Of a stretch of 15,644 nucleotides of DNA, positions 1-7,875 are shown piece after piece. The stretch lies in the NCBI GenBank assembly GCA_031283385.1, contig JAITBW010000038.1:1-15644 (forward strand), given 5' to 3'. Under the pieces are notes generated by a model. The model saw only the letters and a program-made list of their open reading frames with translations, ran no database searches and had not been told where the DNA came from. The position numbers and the translations under genes were made by a program. Within the stretch, counting starts at the first letter, position 1. Every line of letters begins with the position of its first letter. This stretch comes from Nitrososphaerota archaeon (GTDB taxonomy: Archaea > Thermoproteota > Bathyarchaeia > Bathyarchaeales > Bathycorpusculaceae).

Positions 1-1203
1 TGTATGTACACCTTAAAGCATGTAGTGCAGCTTAAAGAGAAATATAAAGAGGATATAGAAGTCTACGTTTTCTACATGGATATACGCAGCTCTGGAAAAG
101 GATATGAAGAATTCTATGACAGAGCCCGAGAAAGAGGCGTAATATTTATACGCGGAAAAGTAGGTCGAATAGACGAAAACCCGGACAATCATAACTTAAC
201 CGTTCACTCCGAAGACACTCTACTTGGAGAAACTGTAGAAATTGAAGCTGACATGGTAGTCCTAGCAACAGCCTCTATACCTAAAAAAGGCTCAGACAAC
301 CTTGCCCGCATACTTAACATCTCACGAGGTCAAGACGGCTTCTTTATGGAGGCTCACCCTAAACTAAAGCCTTTAGATGCCCCAACTGATGGAATATTCT
401 ATGCGGGAGCATGCGCAGGACTAAAAGATATACCCTATAGTGTTTCACAGGGCAGCGGAGCAGCTTCAAGAGCAGCAGCTATTATATCTAAAAAAAACTG
501 GAAAATTGAGCCAATAATATCTACCATTAACCCCGATAACTGCACAAGCTGCGGCGCATGCGTTCCTCATTGTCCCTATGGAGCAATTAAACATGAGAAA
601 GGCACACCTGCGAAAATAGTTACCGCCAGTTGCCACGGCTGCGGAACATGTGTTGTAGAATGTCCCTCACATGCGATAACACAGATGCATTTTACCGATG
701 CTCAAATAATGGCTCAAATACGTGCTGCTCTGCAAAATAAGCCTGAAGAAAAAATTTTAGCCTTCCTCTGTAACTGGTGTAGCTATGCAGGTGCTGATCT
801 AGCTGGAATTAGCCGATGCGAATACCCCGCGAGCGTGCGAGTTATACGTGTAATGTGTAGCGGAAGAGTGTCAAAAGAATTCGTGCTAGAAGCACTACGG
901 TTAGGTGCCGGTATGATTTTGATAGGAGCATGTCACTTACCCTATGATTGTCACTACATAAATGGAAATCATAGAATGAAAATAAGAACAGACGCGCTCA
1001 AAAATATGCTAATAAAAATAGGTATGAGCCCCGAACGATTCCGAGTTGAATACGTCTCTGCAGCAGAAGGTATTCGATACGCTGAAATAATAAAAGAAAT
1101 TGAGCAACAAAGAAAAACATTAGAAAATCAAATTAAAACTGAAACAGAAAAACTCAAACCCACAATAGAACGCATGCTAAAAACAAATGACCACTCATCA
1201 TAG
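1..1203 (+). CDS. hdrA: HdrA–MvhD fusion, heterodisulfide reductase subunit A (5' end missing)
   Basis: This is the C-terminal part of a flavin- and FeS-containing HdrA, the electron-bifurcating subunit of heterodisulfide reductase-type complexes in the cytoplasm. The frame is open to base 1, where a Cys codon precedes the Met at base 4, so the true start lies upstream. In the visible protein (numbered from that Met) residues 1–165 match the HdrA FAD-binding part, including FYMDIRSSGKGYEEFY and the stretch FYAGACAGLKDIPYS. Residues about 175–230 carry two 4Fe-4S ferredoxin clusters (CTSCGACVPHC and CHGCGTCVVEC). Residues about 245–370 are an MvhD-type iron-sulfur domain (FLCNWCSYAGADLAG, VMCSGRV, GACHLPYDCHY), which normally links HdrA to a hydrogenase or formate dehydrogenase. 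The fusion therefore carries its own electron-input module. It ends in a charged coiled-coil-like tail. It converges with the next gene at a 1-nt gap. Family assignment is firm; the physiological partner is not visible here. Confidence 0.93.
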   Translation, partial: CMYTLKHVVQLKEKYKEDIEVYVFYMDIRSSGKGYEEFYDRARERGVIFIRGKVGRIDENPDNHNLTVHSEDTLLGETVEIEADMVVLATASIPKKGSDNLARILNISRGQDGFFMEAHPKLKPLDAPTDGIFYAGACAGLKDIPYSVSQGSGAASRAAAIISKKNWKIEPIISTINPDNCTSCGACVPHCPYGAIKHEKGTPAKIVTASCHGCGTCVVECPSHAITQMHFTDAQIMAQIRAALQNKPEEKILAFLCNWCSYAGADLAGISRCEYPASVRVIRVMCSGRVSKEFVLEALRLGAGMILIGACHLPYDCHYINGNHRMKIRTDALKNMLIKIGMSPERFRVEYVSAAEGIRYAEIIKEIEQQRKTLENQIKTETEKLKPTIERMLKTNDHSS

Positions 1204-1204
1204 G

Positions 1205-1229
1205 TTAACTAACTGACTGACTAACTAAT
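1205..1229. repeat. Tetranucleotide repeat at convergent gene ends
   Basis: Six consecutive 4-nt units of the form AACT/GACT lie between and into the two convergent 3' ends. On the minus strand they encode the last residues of the methylthiotransferase (LVSQSVS) and its stop codon. On the plus strand they place stop codons directly behind hdrA. The repeat is short and imperfect. Confidence 0.6.
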
Positions 1230-2506
1230 TCTCCAATAAGATATGTCTCCATAGCCTTAACCACTCGTACAGTCAATATTTTACCTAACAAATTTTGCTC
1301 ACTCTTTACAACAATAGGCTTATACGCAAAATTACGACCACTCCAGGTTCCACTCATTTTGCCTGCCTCATCTACAAAAACTTTGCCACTCCAGCCCTCC
1401 CATAGCTTATTTCTCTCAAACGACAACTGCTTAGCTAACTTTGCAGCAACGACACTTCTCTGCTTAATCTCTTCAGAAGACACTTTACCTTCTTTTATCT
1501 CTGCGGCTAACGTTCTAGGTCGAGCAAAAAATTTAGACACATTAGTAACATCAGGTCTAACTTTTCTTAACACTTGAAGAGTATTCTCAAACGCCTGCTC
1601 CGTCTCACCTGGAAAACCCACAATAACATCAGTTGCCAATGTCAAATCTGAAAACTCTTCTCTAAACGCAGCAACAGACTTTTTAAACTCCTCTACAGTG
1701 TAGAATCTGCGCATTTTTTCAAGCACCTGATTATCACCGCTTTGAATAGGAAAATGCAAAAACTTGAAAACCTTCGGATTTTTATACACCTCAATAAGAT
1801 CTGACTGCATATCAACCATCAAATTAGGCGTCATCATACCCACTCTAACTCTAAAATCCCCCTCAACCTCACAAATTGCGTGAAGAAGATCTGCAAGATT
1901 TCTCCCAATATCCCTCCCATAAGCAGCAGTATCTTGAGATGTGACCCAAAACTCATAAACACCCACAGCCACATCAGCCTTTACTCGCTGAACTATTTCC
2001 GATATACTATAACTCCGAAGCTTCCCTCTAGCAAAAACGACCGCGCAATAGGAACACGAGCCAAGACAACCTAAATTTATGGGTAAAATGCTAACAACTG
2101 GATTAGTGTTGATTTTAGGCAGATTTAGCCTAGGTTTTTCTTCTTGAAATGCCTGCTGTAGAGTTGTAATTTTTTCGCCGTTTGCTACTTGATTGACCAG
2201 TCCAATTATGCCCTCGCCAATTGATGGACCTGCAATGCCGTCAAAATGTGTTTCATGCTTGAGGCGTTCTATGCTGATTTTTGGCAAACAGCCTATAATT
2301 ATGATTTTTTTTGTTTTTGGGGTTTGTTTTATAGCGTTTATTATGCGATTTTCTGTTGGTCCTTTTACGGCGCAACTGTTGAATATGATGATGTCTGCTT
2401 CGGTGTCTGTGGTGATTTGATGTCCTTGATTTGTTAAAATTCCTGTTATTGTTTCAGTATCTGCTGTATTTGCTGAGCAGCCGTAGGTTTTAATGGCAAT
2501 TTTCAT
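1205..2506 (-). CDS. tRNA (t6A37) C2-methylthiotransferase, archaeal e-MtaB type
   Basis: This is a radical-SAM enzyme of the MiaB/CDKAL1 superfamily. In archaea and eukaryotes this branch adds a methylthio group to N6-threonylcarbamoyladenosine at position 37 of ANN-decoding tRNAs. The 433-residue length fits. The N-terminal MTTase domain has the three cluster cysteines C10 (YGC), C45 (NSC) and C73 (IGC). The radical-SAM motif CLGSCSYC supplies C147, C151 and C154. The core continues through VTSQDTAAYGRD and the HFPIQSGDNQVLEKMRR segment. The C-terminus (about 370–430) looks like a TRAM RNA-binding domain. The ATG start has a GTGAC Shine-Dalgarno-like element about 9 nt upstream. Coding-strand composition changes sharply: the first third is A/C-rich (Ile, Thr, Asn, Lys), while the rest is G/T-rich (Val, Gly, Phe). 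The last codons lie in a tetranucleotide repeat (1205–1229). Confidence 0.92.
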   Translation of the reverse strand: MKIAIKTYGCSANTADTETITGILTNQGHQITTDTEADIIIFNSCAVKGPTENRIINAIKQTPKTKKIIIIGCLPKISIERLKHETHFDGIAGPSIGEGIIGLVNQVANGEKITTLQQAFQEEKPRLNLPKINTNPVVSILPINLGCLGSCSYCAVVFARGKLRSYSISEIVQRVKADVAVGVYEFWVTSQDTAAYGRDIGRNLADLLHAICEVEGDFRVRVGMMTPNLMVDMQSDLIEVYKNPKVFKFLHFPIQSGDNQVLEKMRRFYTVEEFKKSVAAFREEFSDLTLATDVIVGFPGETEQAFENTLQVLRKVRPDVTNVSKFFARPRTLAAEIKEGKVSSEEIKQRSVVAAKLAKQLSFERNKLWEGWSGKVFVDEAGKMSGTWSGRNFAYKPIVVKSEQNLLGKILTVRVVKAMETYLIGELVSQSVS

Positions 2507-2678
2507 GTACTTGTCACATTGTTAGTGTTGTAGAATGATTCATTAAGTTATAAAACTTGAGTTATGGGTTGCTGTTTTTGACATTTATTTGCTTTGTTGC
2601 TGTATTGTGTTTATAAAGAGTGTAACCAACATGTTATAAGCATATTTAATACATGATATGTGGAGATATATCAAATAA

Positions 2679-2693
2679 AACATATTTTATGTT
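2679..2693. promoter_or_regulatory. Inverted repeat, candidate operator of the ribbon-helix-helix gene
   Basis: A perfect inverted repeat with 6-bp arms AACATA and TATGTT around a 3-nt centre sits 22 nt before the regulator's start codon. The same half-site recurs as the palindrome AACATGTT at 2628–2635 and as a lone AACAT at 2705–2709. Ribbon-helix-helix proteins commonly bind short inverted repeats in their own promoters, so autoregulation is a reasonable inference. A+T-rich DNA produces such palindromes by chance, so the case rests on the recurrence of the half-site. Confidence 0.4.
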
Positions 2694-2714
2694 CTCCACG
2701 AGGGAACATGAATA

Positions 2715-2870
2715 ATGAAATTAATTACTCTATATTTACCTGAACCTTATATAAAAGCTTTAGAGCAGCTTGTAGACGAACGGAAATATCCAAACCGTGC
2801 AGACGCAATCCGTGTAGCAATACGTGACTTAATCAGCGAAGAAGTATGGAGGCGCGGAGACGATGACTAA
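2715..2870 (+). CDS. Ribbon-helix-helix (CopG/Arc-type) DNA-binding protein, 51 aa
   Basis: This is a 51-residue protein of the ribbon-helix-helix fold, a dimeric transcriptional regulator. Residues 2–8 (KLITLYL) form the DNA-contacting beta strand. Helix 1 covers about 10–23 (PYIKALEQLVDE). The turn YPNRADAIRVAIRDLI (25–40) is the family's typical second helix, with the conserved Asn-Arg-Ala-Asp-Ala-Ile. The ATG at 2715 is the only start in frame, because a stop codon lies immediately upstream. A GAGGG element lies 12 nt before it. An earlier ATG at 2708 opens another frame that stops after 11 codons. The gene overlaps the next one by 8 nt (ATGACTAA), so the two are probably translated together. 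It may repress its own promoter through the AACAT/ATGTT sites upstream. Confidence 0.88.
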   Translation: MKLITLYLPEPYIKALEQLVDERKYPNRADAIRVAIRDLISEEVWRRGDDD

Positions 2871-3162
2871 ACCTGAAGAACTGCTCAAAGATCGTATAGA
2901 CGAAAGCTTTGAGGTCACAAAAATTGATGTTACCCCTCAACTCGTAGATAATACTCTACATCTCTGTACCCCTGGAGGTCTACATTTTGACTCTGATGTC
3001 GAAATTGTTCTTCCACCTGAAAAACATGTGGTGAAAACTAAAATGACAAAAAAAGCACAACTAGAAAAAGCCACACACTACCTCTATGATCTGGAAAGCT
3101 GCGACGTAGCTGAAAAAGAACTAGACATAGATTTAGGTCTCTACCAAATGGAAGACTACTAG
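2863..3162 (+). CDS. Unknown acidic 99-aa protein coupled to the RHH regulator
   Basis: I do not recognise this family. The protein is 99 residues and acidic, with a predicted helical start (residues 1–15). A beta-rich middle follows (FEVTKIDVTPQLVDNTLHLC, then FDSDVEIVLPP), then a Lys-rich segment (HVVKTKMTKKAQLEKA) and an acidic tail (EKELDIDLGLYQMEDY). No signal peptide or membrane segment is seen. Its start codon lies inside the end of the regulator gene (8-nt overlap), so the two form one operon. RHH-plus-partner is also the layout of many toxin–antitoxin pairs, but nothing in this sequence looks like a known toxin active site. An effector or co-regulator of the RHH protein is the simplest guess. 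A T-rich stretch follows the stop codon at about 3163–3195. Confidence 0.75.
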   Translation: MTKPEELLKDRIDESFEVTKIDVTPQLVDNTLHLCTPGGLHFDSDVEIVLPPEKHVVKTKMTKKAQLEKATHYLYDLESCDVAEKELDIDLGLYQMEDY

Positions 3163-3408
3163 TTTTCCATTTCTCCATTTTTAAAAAACCTTTTGTCCAG
3201 TACAGCGTTACGGTATTCTATTGAAAAGCTGTCTAAAGAGCAAAAAATGTTGACTATGAGAAAGAATTAACTTGCATAATTTAGAGTTAATTGCAAATTG
3301 TTTTAGTTTAATTATTGTGTGAATAGCCCTTGGTTACGCTTTTTGTGTTGTATACAAGGAGGAGAGAGACAGATGGTTTTTTGAAGTTGTGTAGTTAATT
3401 TTGTTTGT

Positions 3409-4290
3409 TTATGATACTAGTTTTGCGATGTTTTTGTCTCGTGGGACGCAGAAGTAGTTTGCTACGGGGTTGCATTTTGTTCGGAAAAGGTGTAGGTGTG
3501 GTGTGGTGTATACGTATTCGGTTAAGGTTTCTGCGTATCCCATACCTTTGGCGAAGACTATTTCTGCTTCGTTGTAGGTTTTTAAGAATTCTGGTGATAC
3601 TTCTTTTTTGAGGAGTCCAACGGCGTTGGTTCCAGTGGTTATAACTTCGTCTGCGAGTTTGTCTATGTTGGAAATTTCTACGTCTTCCATTGTGGCGTCG
3701 TTAATTACTGGTCCGCCTTTGACGGCGTATGTGACTTTTAGTCCCATGCTTTTTAGTTGTTCGACAAGTAGGGCATCGAAGACGATTTCGCCTGCGTTGT
3801 CGGCGAGAAATAGGACGTTGTTTGCTTTTTTGGTTAATTCATACGCTTTATCTATGTCATCTATGGCTAAGTCTTTAGCGGCGGTTCTGATTGTTTTGGC
3901 TAAGTCTCTTATGGTGAATTTATGTCCTGGTATGTCGAATTCCATTATGTTGCCTACTATTGCGCATAGGCAGGCTTTTTTGAATCTTTCTTGTTGAGTG
4001 TAGCCTGATTGTACAAATTTTTTAGCTTGAGGTAATAATTTAAGTGCTTTTTCATTAGCTACTTTTTTGATGTAACTATATGGGTCTGGATTGCTAGTTA
4101 ACTGCTGAATTATTCTGTCTCTTTTAGTACATATATCTGCGGCGACGGTGGATGGTCTAAAGCTTCGGTTTAAAAGTTTTACAATTTCTGCCATGCATCT
4201 GAATCGTAGGGCAGGGTTTGTTGTGGCTTGATAGATTTGTAATTGTGCTCGAAAGAGTATGCATGATGCGCATTCTGGTTCAACTTTCAA
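3409..4290 (-). CDS. DUF89/ARMT1-type damage-control phosphatase
   Basis: This is a metal-dependent phosphatase of the DUF89 family, whose members hydrolyse damaged or over-accumulated phosphometabolites. The 293-residue length fits the stand-alone archaeal subfamily. Seen motifs are an N-terminal CxxC (C7, C10), the metal-binding core FLADNAGEIVFD (D164, N165), KGGPVINDAT (K191, D198), and AKGMGYAETL (K248) near the phosphate site. The start codon is TTG at 4288–4290, preceded by GTGAGC, the same sequence that precedes tpiA. The gene lies 20 nt downstream of tpiA on the same strand, so both are probably in one operon. This suggests a sugar- or triose-phosphate-related substrate, but that is inference. 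The 3' part of the coding strand is strongly A/C-rich. Confidence 0.88.
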   Translation of the reverse strand: MKVEPECASCILFRAQLQIYQATTNPALRFRCMAEIVKLLNRSFRPSTVAADICTKRDRIIQQLTSNPDPYSYIKKVANEKALKLLPQAKKFVQSGYTQQERFKKACLCAIVGNIMEFDIPGHKFTIRDLAKTIRTAAKDLAIDDIDKAYELTKKANNVLFLADNAGEIVFDALLVEQLKSMGLKVTYAVKGGPVINDATMEDVEISNIDKLADEVITTGTNAVGLLKKEVSPEFLKTYNEAEIVFAKGMGYAETLTEYVYTTPHLHLFRTKCNPVANYFCVPRDKNIAKLVS

Positions 4291-4310
4291 AGTAGCTCAC
4301 ATTATTGTTG

Positions 4311-5000
<690 letters not shown>

Positions 5001-5027
5001 TCACATAAGCATTAGACATAACTACCG

Positions 5028-5039
5028 CTTTTAATATTT
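5028..5039 (-). promoter_or_regulatory. Candidate TATA box for tpiA operon
   Basis: On the minus strand the sequence AAATATTAAAAG lies about 35–45 nt upstream of the tpiA start codon. This is a plausible distance for an archaeal TATA element with a short leader. It is the best match in an A+T-rich intergenic region, so a chance match is possible. Confidence 0.35.
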
Positions 5040-5137
5040 GCCATAAAAAACTCGTAATATAATGGTTTAAATTAATAACGTAAACATGTGGTTGACTGTA
5101 TTTTGTGTGGTGTTATACTATTTGTAATCAAGTTTTT

Positions 5138-5148
5138 CTATAAAAAAG
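5138..5148 (+). promoter_or_regulatory. Candidate TATA box for the SelB-like gene
   Basis: CTATAAAAAAG lies about 55–65 nt before the ATG at 5202. Using the usual archaeal spacing, transcription would start near 5170 and leave a leader of about 30 nt. No strong Shine-Dalgarno sequence is seen in that leader beyond AGGCGA directly before the start. Confidence 0.4.
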
Positions 5149-5201
5149 TTGGCAACACTTATCTTATTGAGTAGCTTTCAATCGTAATGTAAAAGGCGAA
5201 G

Positions 5202-6179
5202 ATGGTTATGGGAAATCTTACAGTAGCTGTTTTAGGTAGTGATGGTTATGCAGGTAACCTTGGTAAAAAAGGGACTTCAACAGATATCACATTTTATAAT
5301 TTAAAGAAGGATGACGCTACAGTTACATTTATTGAGCCTTCTCGTTATCCTGAACGTCTTGCGCCATTATATTATGCTGTTTCGTTAGCAAAAAGTGCTG
5401 TTATAGTTGTTGATGAAGTAAATGCTATGCTTGGTGAATGTATAGTTATGTTACAAGTCACTGGTATAGAAAGCGGATACTTTGTGCTGCGTAACTATGT
5501 GTCTAAAGAAAAAATTTTTCCATTAATCAAAGGGACGAGTCTTGAAAATTTTGAGATAATAAATGATGATCCAATTTACCTTAGAGAGCAACTATTAGCT
5601 GATGCAGCAAAACAGGTAACTCTACAATTAACTGCAGGTCAACAAGCTGTTGGTATAGTGCCTATAGATCATGCCTTTAACGTTAAAGGCGTTGGTGTGG
5701 TTGTGCTAGGTGTTGTAGCTAACGGCTTTATACAAAAGCACGCAAGTTTAAACGTGTTGCCTGATGGAAAAACAGCTCAAATTCGTTCAATACAAAAGCA
5801 TGATGAAGAACATGATATTTCAAGTGAAGGTGACCGTGTAGGTTTAGCACTAAAAGGTATAACCGTTGAGGGTCTTGACAGAGGTACAATCTTAACTAAT
5901 GACCCGACAGTTAAAACCGGCAATACATTGAATTGTGAAGTGCAGCTAGTAAAATATTGGGCTGCTCCACTTAAACAGGGTATGGTTATGCATGTTGGAC
6001 ACTGGACACAGTTTCTCACAGCAAAAGTAGACACAGTTTCAGAAACAGCAGACTTTAGAAAAGCAGCAATAACTTTAACACTAGATAAACCACTTGTTTA
6101 CAGAACAGGTGACCGTGTAGTGCTTATGTATCTGGAAGGCGCGAAACTACGAATAGCTGGAAATCTCACAATAACCTAA
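5202..6179 (+). CDS. SelB/EF-Tu-like protein with degenerate GTPase domain
   Basis: This is a 325-residue paralogue of translational GTPases (archaeal SelB/EF1A-like group). The region at residues 12–28 (GSDGYAGNLGKKGTSTD) occupies the P-loop position but is not a clean GxxxxGK[ST] motif. The DxxG switch position appears as FIEPSRYPERL (about 44–54), and I find no NKxD guanine-specificity motif. GTP hydrolysis is therefore doubtful. Residues about 130–220 (AVGIVPIDHAFNVKGVGVVVLG, then GKTAQIRSIQKHDE, then GDRVGLALKG) look like the domain II beta-barrel of EF-Tu/SelB. Residues about 228–325 (GTILTNDP through GAKLRIAGNLTIT) resemble domain III. A role in RNA or tRNA binding, possibly regulatory, is inference. 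A full-length selenocysteine elongation factor is unlikely because the protein lacks domain IV. Confidence 0.82.
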   Translation: MVMGNLTVAVLGSDGYAGNLGKKGTSTDITFYNLKKDDATVTFIEPSRYPERLAPLYYAVSLAKSAVIVVDEVNAMLGECIVMLQVTGIESGYFVLRNYVSKEKIFPLIKGTSLENFEIINDDPIYLREQLLADAAKQVTLQLTAGQQAVGIVPIDHAFNVKGVGVVVLGVVANGFIQKHASLNVLPDGKTAQIRSIQKHDEEHDISSEGDRVGLALKGITVEGLDRGTILTNDPTVKTGNTLNCEVQLVKYWAAPLKQGMVMHVGHWTQFLTAKVDTVSETADFRKAAITLTLDKPLVYRTGDRVVLMYLEGAKLRIAGNLTIT

Positions 6180-6257
6180 CCTAACACGCATGTTTAAAAA
6201 ACAATGTTGACAAACTTTTAATATATACAAACAAAATAACTGTTGCATGTGTTTGTT

Positions 6258-6464
6258 ATGAAGACAGAAACTAAACTTAGCATGCTAGTGCTTGCAGCAT
6301 TTTTAATAGCAAACCAACTTTTCGACATGCCACACTTACTATTAGGTATACTAATCGGAGTATGTCTCTGCTTTATGCTTATCGGCTTACTACCTGAAAA
6401 ATATTACAACTCACTAAAACAATTCAAACAAAAAACACGCAAAAACGCTCCAAAAACAGAATAA
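6258..6464 (+). CDS. Small membrane protein, 68 aa
   Basis: No family is recognised. From the ATG at 6258 the protein starts MKTETKLSMLVLAAFLIANQ, with two hydrophobic segments at about 8–20 and 27–45 (HLLLGILIGVCLCFMLIGLL). A Lys/Arg/Gln-rich cytoplasmic-type tail follows (FKQKTRKNAPK). This is the pattern of a two-helix hairpin membrane protein with a positive C-terminus. The frame extends upstream to a TTG at 6243 and a GTG at 6249, but the ATG gives the more typical basic N-terminus. It lies 78 nt behind the SelB-like gene in the same direction and may be cotranscribed. The gene is followed by an A/C-rich non-coding stretch up to the insertion sequence. Confidence 0.6.
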   Translation: MKTETKLSMLVLAAFLIANQLFDMPHLLLGILIGVCLCFMLIGLLPEKYYNSLKQFKQKTRKNAPKTE

Positions 6465-6565
6465 CAATCTTAACCATAAAGATGCAAACACTCACTTCAA
6501 CATACATACTTTAACATACAAAAACAAAACACACAACAAGTTATTGATTACACATTCTTTACTTA

Positions 6566-6573
6566 AAAAAAGT
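6566..6573. repeat. Target-site duplication, left copy
   Basis: The 8-mer AAAAAAGT directly abuts the left end of the insertion sequence and is repeated exactly at 7860–7867. Eight base pairs is the usual target duplication of ISL3-family elements. It shows transposition into this A-rich spacer. Confidence 0.9.
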
Positions 6574-6597
6574 GGCCTTTCGACGTTTCGTGGGGGT
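6574..6597 (+). repeat. IS terminal inverted repeat, left
   Basis: This is the outer 24 bp of the IS, starting GGCCTTTCG and ending in ACGTTTCGTGGGGGT. It pairs with the reverse complement of 7836–7859. The transposase stop codon lies 2 nt inside this repeat. Confidence 0.9.
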
Positions 6598-6598
6598 G

Positions 6599-7801
6599 TT
6601 ATGTGGCTGTCACCTCAAAAGCCCCACAATGCAAATAACAAATCGCCTTCATATAATCACAATTCCTAAAACCCCTAGCAACATGCTTTATACTCTGCAC
6701 AACATTATTCAAACCCTCCAAAACAGCATTAGTCAACCGATCATCAAAATAATTCAAAATACCCTCAAAATGATTAACAACCGTACCCGCCAACTTTTTC
6801 ATATAAACATTCCTCGACCGCAAAAGCCAACCCACCAACCTACGCAACTCACCCCTCGCCTCCTCCTTATCAGACAACCCATAAATCCCCTGCATCGCAA
6901 GCCGCATCCCATACGCCCTAGTAGTCTTACAATTCCGCTTAGAAATACACTCAAACCGCTCCAACTGCTTCTTTGACAAATTACACTTATTCTTAAGCCA
7001 CAAATACCGCGAATTCCTCAAATCCTCACCAGCCTTAACATCATCCCGAAACGTCTTATTCAAAGCATCATTAAAAACCTTAATAACATGAAACTTGTCA
7101 ACAATCAAACTACTATTCACAAACTCCCTCTTGATCCCCGCCTCAAAAGCCAACGACATATCACACGTCGTATTTACAATCCTCTCCGGAGCACCCCCAT
7201 GCAACACAAAATCTTTTGAAAATTCTCCAACAACCCCGCTGTCCTTCCCCTCAGCAATAAACATTATCTTACGCTTCGCTAAATCTACAAAATTAGTAAG
7301 ATAATTATAACCTTTTTTACTTGTTTCATCAATTCCTAAAGAAGTACACGTGCTGTAATCTGCTTTTTTTCGACAACGCTCCGTATGGTAGATGATCACG
7401 CGCCACATTCTGTTGTCAGTTATTCGTAACAGTTTTGCTTGACTGCGTACGGAACCGTTTTTTGCCATTTCTAAAATGTGTGTTTCCATCATTTGAGTAA
7501 AGGTGCTGCCACTTCGTACCCATGGTAATTGAATAGTAACTCGTTTAGTGTTGCAGTCGCATTTTATTTTTGGTATGTGAATGTTTAGAATTGTTTTGTA
7601 TTGCCATAGGTCTAAGTGTCGGTATTTTCTCCATTTTGAATCATATACTGTGCAAAATTTACCGCAAACTGGACATTGAAACTTTGTCCCTCCAGGATAA
7701 TCCAGTTTAATTTCTATAGTATCATCTATCTTTTTCGTGCCAACAATATGCCATGGCCTAGAAAAACCCAATATCGATAATATGAATTCATTCTCATCCA
7801 T
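6599..7801 (-). CDS. ISL3-family transposase, 400 aa
   Basis: This is a DDE transposase of the ISL3 family. The N-terminus has a zinc-binding region (C43, C46, C50, then C81 and C83), followed by YRHLDLWQYKT and a helix-turn-helix-like segment (about 105–135) for end binding. Catalytic-type acidic residues are D158 in LGIDETS, D214 in TTCDMS, D235 in IVDKFHVIK, and E362 in LEGLNN. The family's C-terminal signature RLTNAVLEGLNNVVQSIKH and ARGFRNCDYM is intact. The ATG start lies 35 nt from the right repeat and the stop 2 nt from the left repeat, so the gene fills the element. The reading frame shows no defects. The coding strand is A/C-rich in the 5' part and extremely G/T-rich in the 3' part; for example bases 6841–6900 hold 27 C and 5 G on the plus strand. 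Confidence 0.95.
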   Translation of the reverse strand: MDENEFILSILGFSRPWHIVGTKKIDDTIEIKLDYPGGTKFQCPVCGKFCTVYDSKWRKYRHLDLWQYKTILNIHIPKIKCDCNTKRVTIQLPWVRSGSTFTQMMETHILEMAKNGSVRSQAKLLRITDNRMWRVIIYHTERCRKKADYSTCTSLGIDETSKKGYNYLTNFVDLAKRKIMFIAEGKDSGVVGEFSKDFVLHGGAPERIVNTTCDMSLAFEAGIKREFVNSSLIVDKFHVIKVFNDALNKTFRDDVKAGEDLRNSRYLWLKNKCNLSKKQLERFECISKRNCKTTRAYGMRLAMQGIYGLSDKEEARGELRRLVGWLLRSRNVYMKKLAGTVVNHFEGILNYFDDRLTNAVLEGLNNVVQSIKHVARGFRNCDYMKAICYLHCGAFEVTAT

Positions 7802-7835
7802 AAACTAACTATAACACACTACTACTCTTGTACTT

Positions 7836-7859
7836 ACCCCCACAAAACGTTATAGAACC
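7836..7859 (-). repeat. IS terminal inverted repeat, right
   Basis: Its reverse complement starts GGTTCTATA and ends ACGTTTTGTGGGGGT, mirroring the left end at 6574–6597. It is followed immediately by the second copy of the 8-bp target duplication. Confidence 0.9.
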
Positions 7860-7867
7860 AAAAAAGT
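7860..7867. repeat. Target-site duplication, right copy
   Basis: AAAAAAGT is identical to 6566–6573. Removing the IS and one copy restores the pre-insertion spacer between the small membrane-protein gene and the glycosyltransferase gene. Confidence 0.9.
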
Positions 7868-7875
7868 TATCAAGG

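Larger units (their letters stand above)
6574..7859. mobile_element. Complete ISL3-family insertion sequence, 1286 bp
   Basis: The element is bounded by imperfect 24-bp inverted repeats that begin with GG and match at 17 of 24 positions. The inner 15 bp, ACGTTTYGTGGGGGT, differ at only one base. An exact 8-bp duplication (AAAAAAGT) flanks it. It contains one intact transposase gene on the minus strand and little else. Intact ends, an intact gene and a perfect duplication suggest a recent or still functional copy. It has inserted between the small membrane-protein gene and the glycosyltransferase promoter without breaking a recognised gene. Confidence 0.92.

Noticed and set aside
3353..3384. 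Strong GGAGG ribosome-binding-like sequence followed by an ATG at about 3373
   Set aside because: The frame stops after three codons (ATG GTT TTT TGA), so no protein can be supported; it lies in the T/G-rich spacer 3163–3408.
3608..3997. Long plus-strand open frame opposite the DUF89 gene
   Set aside because: It is a shadow of the coding frame with Ser/Leu-rich low-information sequence and no family motif; the minus-strand protein has conserved motifs.
6572..6976. Plus-strand open frame of 134 codons spanning the IS left end
   Set aside because: It is antisense to the transposase 3' end, very Pro/Thr/Asn-rich because of the A/C skew, and starts in the target duplication.
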